DNA of 64,000 nucleotides from the NCBI GenBank assembly GCA_964016985.1, contig OZ024821.1:15239211-15303210 (forward strand). Direction: 5' to 3'. The position numbers and the translations under genes are program-made. The notes beneath the pieces are model-generated. The model was given only the letters and a program-made list of their open reading frames with translations, was not told the DNA's origin and did no database searches. Shown one piece after another: positions 61,367 through 64,000 of the stretch (the stretch's first letter is position 1; the number at the start of each line of letters is the position of its first letter). This DNA is from Anodontia alba (Eukaryota > Mollusca > Bivalvia > Lucinida > Lucinidae).

Positions 61367-61411
61367 TGATTGGCCCCCTTTTTTCAACAAAAAGTATATG
61401 AATGACCTGAT

Positions 61412-62521
61412 CGGTATAGGACGGGTATACGGATGTAAAATTGCTGAATGATTGGCAAACAGTGTAGACCCTGATCAGACACCCGCGTTCTGATTTGGTC
61501 TACACCGTTTGCTCAGGCCTATCTTTACGAATACTTTGAGTTAGTACGGTGATTTGTTCAGATCGAACCCCGGCGTCTGATCAGATTCTACACTGTTTGC
61601 CACTCACCCACCATTTTTTTTCACACATTCACGGGTAGTAAAATGGACTTGTTGAAGAGAAATATAAGGTAAAGAGTAAGGAGTGTGAATATTTCGGATA
61701 AATATAGTATCCTAATCTATCCCAATTCCCCATGAGAATCATTACGAAAACACGCATATTCAACTAAATTGAAAATTTCACCACCAAAACTGAAAGTTTT
61801 CAGATAAAAATACTGATTTTTTTCATATTTCTGCTCAAAAACATAGATTGTAGGTACTCGTTAGAACTGCCTCGCCAAGGCGGTTCTAACGAGTACCCAC
61901 AATCTAGTATAAGAAAAATAATGTATACCTCTGTAAACCCTAATTTTACTATATAAAAGTGGGGTTTAAGGGGGTCAAAATTATATAGTTGTGTTTTCGT
62001 GATGCAAAATGCCCCATGAGAATTAAACTTATAGACAAAAGGATCAACTGAACCGCCAAACCACCTCTGAATCCGTCACTGCTATATCATGAAAAAAAAA
62101 AAATTGACTTTTCAACGGGAGCCTATATAGTACATTCAACAACTTCCTCTTCCCTGTATGTTATGAGTGCATAGGTAAAGTCCATTTTTTTATTATCTTT
62201 GTTTTCTACGAAGTACAGTCGACTCTCGTTATCTCGAATTCCAAGGGACTCTCTGAAATACTTCGAGATATCCTTATCTCGACAAATCAGATTTGCGAAA
62301 TTGAGGAAAAAATAATTCACACAACAACATTTAACAAATATATATGTAGGACTCTTGAAGTTAGAGATATATTATAAAGGAGAAATTGCAATTTCTCCTC
62401 TTTTCCACAGTAATTTTTACCTGTACTTAGATGTTCATGTTTAGGTAGCGACCAGATTTTCACTTCGAGATAAGCAGTTATTCGAGATAAGCGAGGTCAA
62501 GATAACGGGAGTCAACTGTAC
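61412..62521. repeat. T element, A and D MITEs
   Basis: 61440-61710 has core hairpins (cagtgtagaccctgatcaga; ctgatcagattctacactg). 61740-62004 is A. 62216-62518 is D with TA flanks. A 12-bp repeat ccccatgagaat flanks the A copy. Confidence 0.7.
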
Positions 62522-63400
62522 ATAAGAGAACTCAGGAACTCATACAGTCAGATCCACATCAAGCCCCTAACACCAAAGGGAAAGACAGACAAAAATGCAA
62601 TAAAGCAACCGCAAACTGATCAGACTGCAAGCAGAGTTGGCAACTCTTTCCCAAGACGGTGGGAACTGTGTAAACCAAACTTAACTGAATATATAATCAA
62701 CTTACAAAATCATCAAAAGAAAAACATTAGAAAGTGAAGCACTACATAACAATTAACAAAATGTACCAAAATGAAGTCCATAATACAGTCGTTGTTCAAC
62801 GTTCAAAATATTTTTTGTGATGATTCGTGATGTGACTAGGTCTATATATTTCACGCGTGCTCAGTGCAAGAAATGTAGCAGAAGTCTGAAGAAAAAATCT
62901 CTCTCTCTCTCTCTCTCACATGAATTTCATCAAAACTGTTTCCAAAAAGTAATAAAATGAACCATCGATAACAAAAACAAGAAACAAGAGTAATCAAATT
63001 CTCTCTGTCTGTCTGTCTCTTCCTCTCTCTAATTTCACTTGTGCCCTTGGTCCAAAATGCAAACAATGTAGCAGAAATCAGAAAAAAAAAAAAAAAAACA
63101 AACAAAAAAACAAAAAAAAAAAAAAACAAAAAAAAACAAGGAAATAATCTCCCTTTTTCTCTCCCTCTCTCTTTTGCTCTGTCTGTCTGTTTGTCTGTCA
63201 TGAATTTCACCAAAACTGTTTCCAAATATATAAAAAAACAAACCAGACAAAAATTACAAATAATCAAATTCTCTGTGTGTGTGTGTGTGTCTCTCTCTCT
63301 CGTTTCAGCTATACTGTTGGACAAAAAATGCAAGAAATGTAGCAGAAATTAAAACACAACAACAAAAAACAAAACAAAAAAAAAAAAAAACACAAGAAAA

Positions 63401-63441
<41 letters not shown>

Positions 63442-64000
63442 GTCCGTCTCTCTGTCTGTCCGTCTCTCTCTCTCTCTCTCTCTCTCTCTCAGAATATAAA
63501 CTTACATCTCAGGTAAATCGACATGTGAGGCATGAAATGTGGGAATAAGCAACGGACAAACCATTTTTTTTTTTTTTTTAATTTTCAGTAGACTTTTCTG
63601 CTGCGACTGACGTCCTGATGAAGAGATCACATCAGCTTCGTTGTGCCGTCGTACTGCCATGTCTGTGTATTCGTGAGAATTTCTCACTCGTGTATCAAAT
63701 ATAAAGGTTGAAAATAAGACCCAACATAGCCAACAGTGGGGCAGTTTCTCTGCTTTTCGACTCCTCTTTTCGACAATATTTTCAATATATATGTATCTCT
63801 AACTTATAGAGTCCAATTACATATATATTTGTTAAGTCCCTTGGATTCGAGATAACGAGAGTTGACTGTATTTGTCAGTTTCACCTACCTTCTGTTGGTG
63901 TTTGCCATTTTGTTCGCTTTATTTTAATATGATAAGCTTGTGGCAGCTGCAGAGACTGAACTGACTGGCATCTTGGCTTTCGCCTTTACTTACGACATTT
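62522..64000. repeat. CT-rich microsatellite array and D remnant
   Basis: 62898-62920, 63000-63030, 63150-63200, 63267-63300 and 63400-63490 are CT/GT/TCTG runs. They sit in a loose 250-bp tandem: aatgtagcagaa and tgaatttcatcaaaactgtt recur near 62868/62922, 63067/63200 and 63335. 63755-63868 is the right part of a D element. No gene is seen to the window end. Confidence 0.6.

Larger units (their letters stand above)
60269..61411. mobile_element. LINE fragment bracketed by a 45-bp perfect inverted repeat
   Basis: 60269-60313 and 61367-61411 are exact reverse complements (caggtcattcatatac and its reverse lie inside). Between them are the tetranucleotide run 60422-60469, the LINE 3' UTR and the RT tail. 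The LINE reading frame stops at the inner edge of the right arm. Confidence 0.8.

Noticed and set aside
600..62000. Regularly spaced palindromes read as a CRISPR array or phage-type structure
   Set aside because: Spacing is irregular, copies carry terminal inverted repeats and target duplications, and the setting is a eukaryotic gene with introns.
62851..63333. A 160-residue frame rich in Phe, Arg and Glu on the minus strand
   Set aside because: It is a translation of CT and poly(A) simple repeats.

Overview
The window is AT-rich, intron-rich animal DNA. The best fit is a mollusc, probably a bivalve: it holds a single-copy-type Notch gene with small exons in long introns, a B-box/coiled-coil/NHL-like gene of the kind expanded in bivalves, tRNA-derived SINEs, and an exceptionally dense load of hairpin-forming miniature inverted-repeat elements (MITEs). 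The species cannot be read from the sequence.

Positions 308-32992 (+) hold the 3' two thirds of a Notch receptor gene in 22 exons. Every intron phase matches from exon to exon, giving about 1,942 residues in this window. In order the exons encode EGF-like repeats (about number 14 to number 36 when aligned to the usual 36-repeat receptor), three LNR repeats, the heterodimerisation domain with a furin-type RLRR site, the transmembrane helix, the RAM region with WFP, the ankyrin repeats, and a C-terminal tail with PPTY, a polyglutamine run, an LTPSPDS phosphodegron-like motif, the conserved [13 protein letters not shown] block and a terminal EAVYI. The signal peptide, promoter and early EGF exons lie upstream of the window. 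Local oddities are a duplicated 18-codon mini-exon before the ankyrin domain, a duplicated in-frame splice acceptor at the last EGF repeat, one GC-AG intron and an EGF repeat with eight cysteines.

Positions 33-53 kb are intergenic, or partly Notch 3' UTR, and are built mostly of stacked and nested MITEs, SINE tails and satellite-like tandem repeats. Positions 52928-54696 (-) hold an intronless B-box/coiled-coil/NHL-like gene with one frameshift near its end. Positions 55-64 kb carry SINEs, MITEs, a LINE reverse-transcriptase tail bracketed by an inverted repeat, and long microsatellites. A second, more decayed LINE reverse transcriptase with a zinc-finger insert lies inside a Notch intron at 3569-4762 (-).

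The MITEs fall into recurring families, labelled A to T here for convenience; these are my labels, not database names. Families F, G, H, M, N and O have TTAA-type ends beginning TTAACCC, as in piggyBac-like elements. C, D and K have TA-flanked ends, as in Tc1/mariner-like elements. A, B, E, I and L have other ends. Several families with different ends share the same central hairpin, which is the most unusual genome-scale pattern here.
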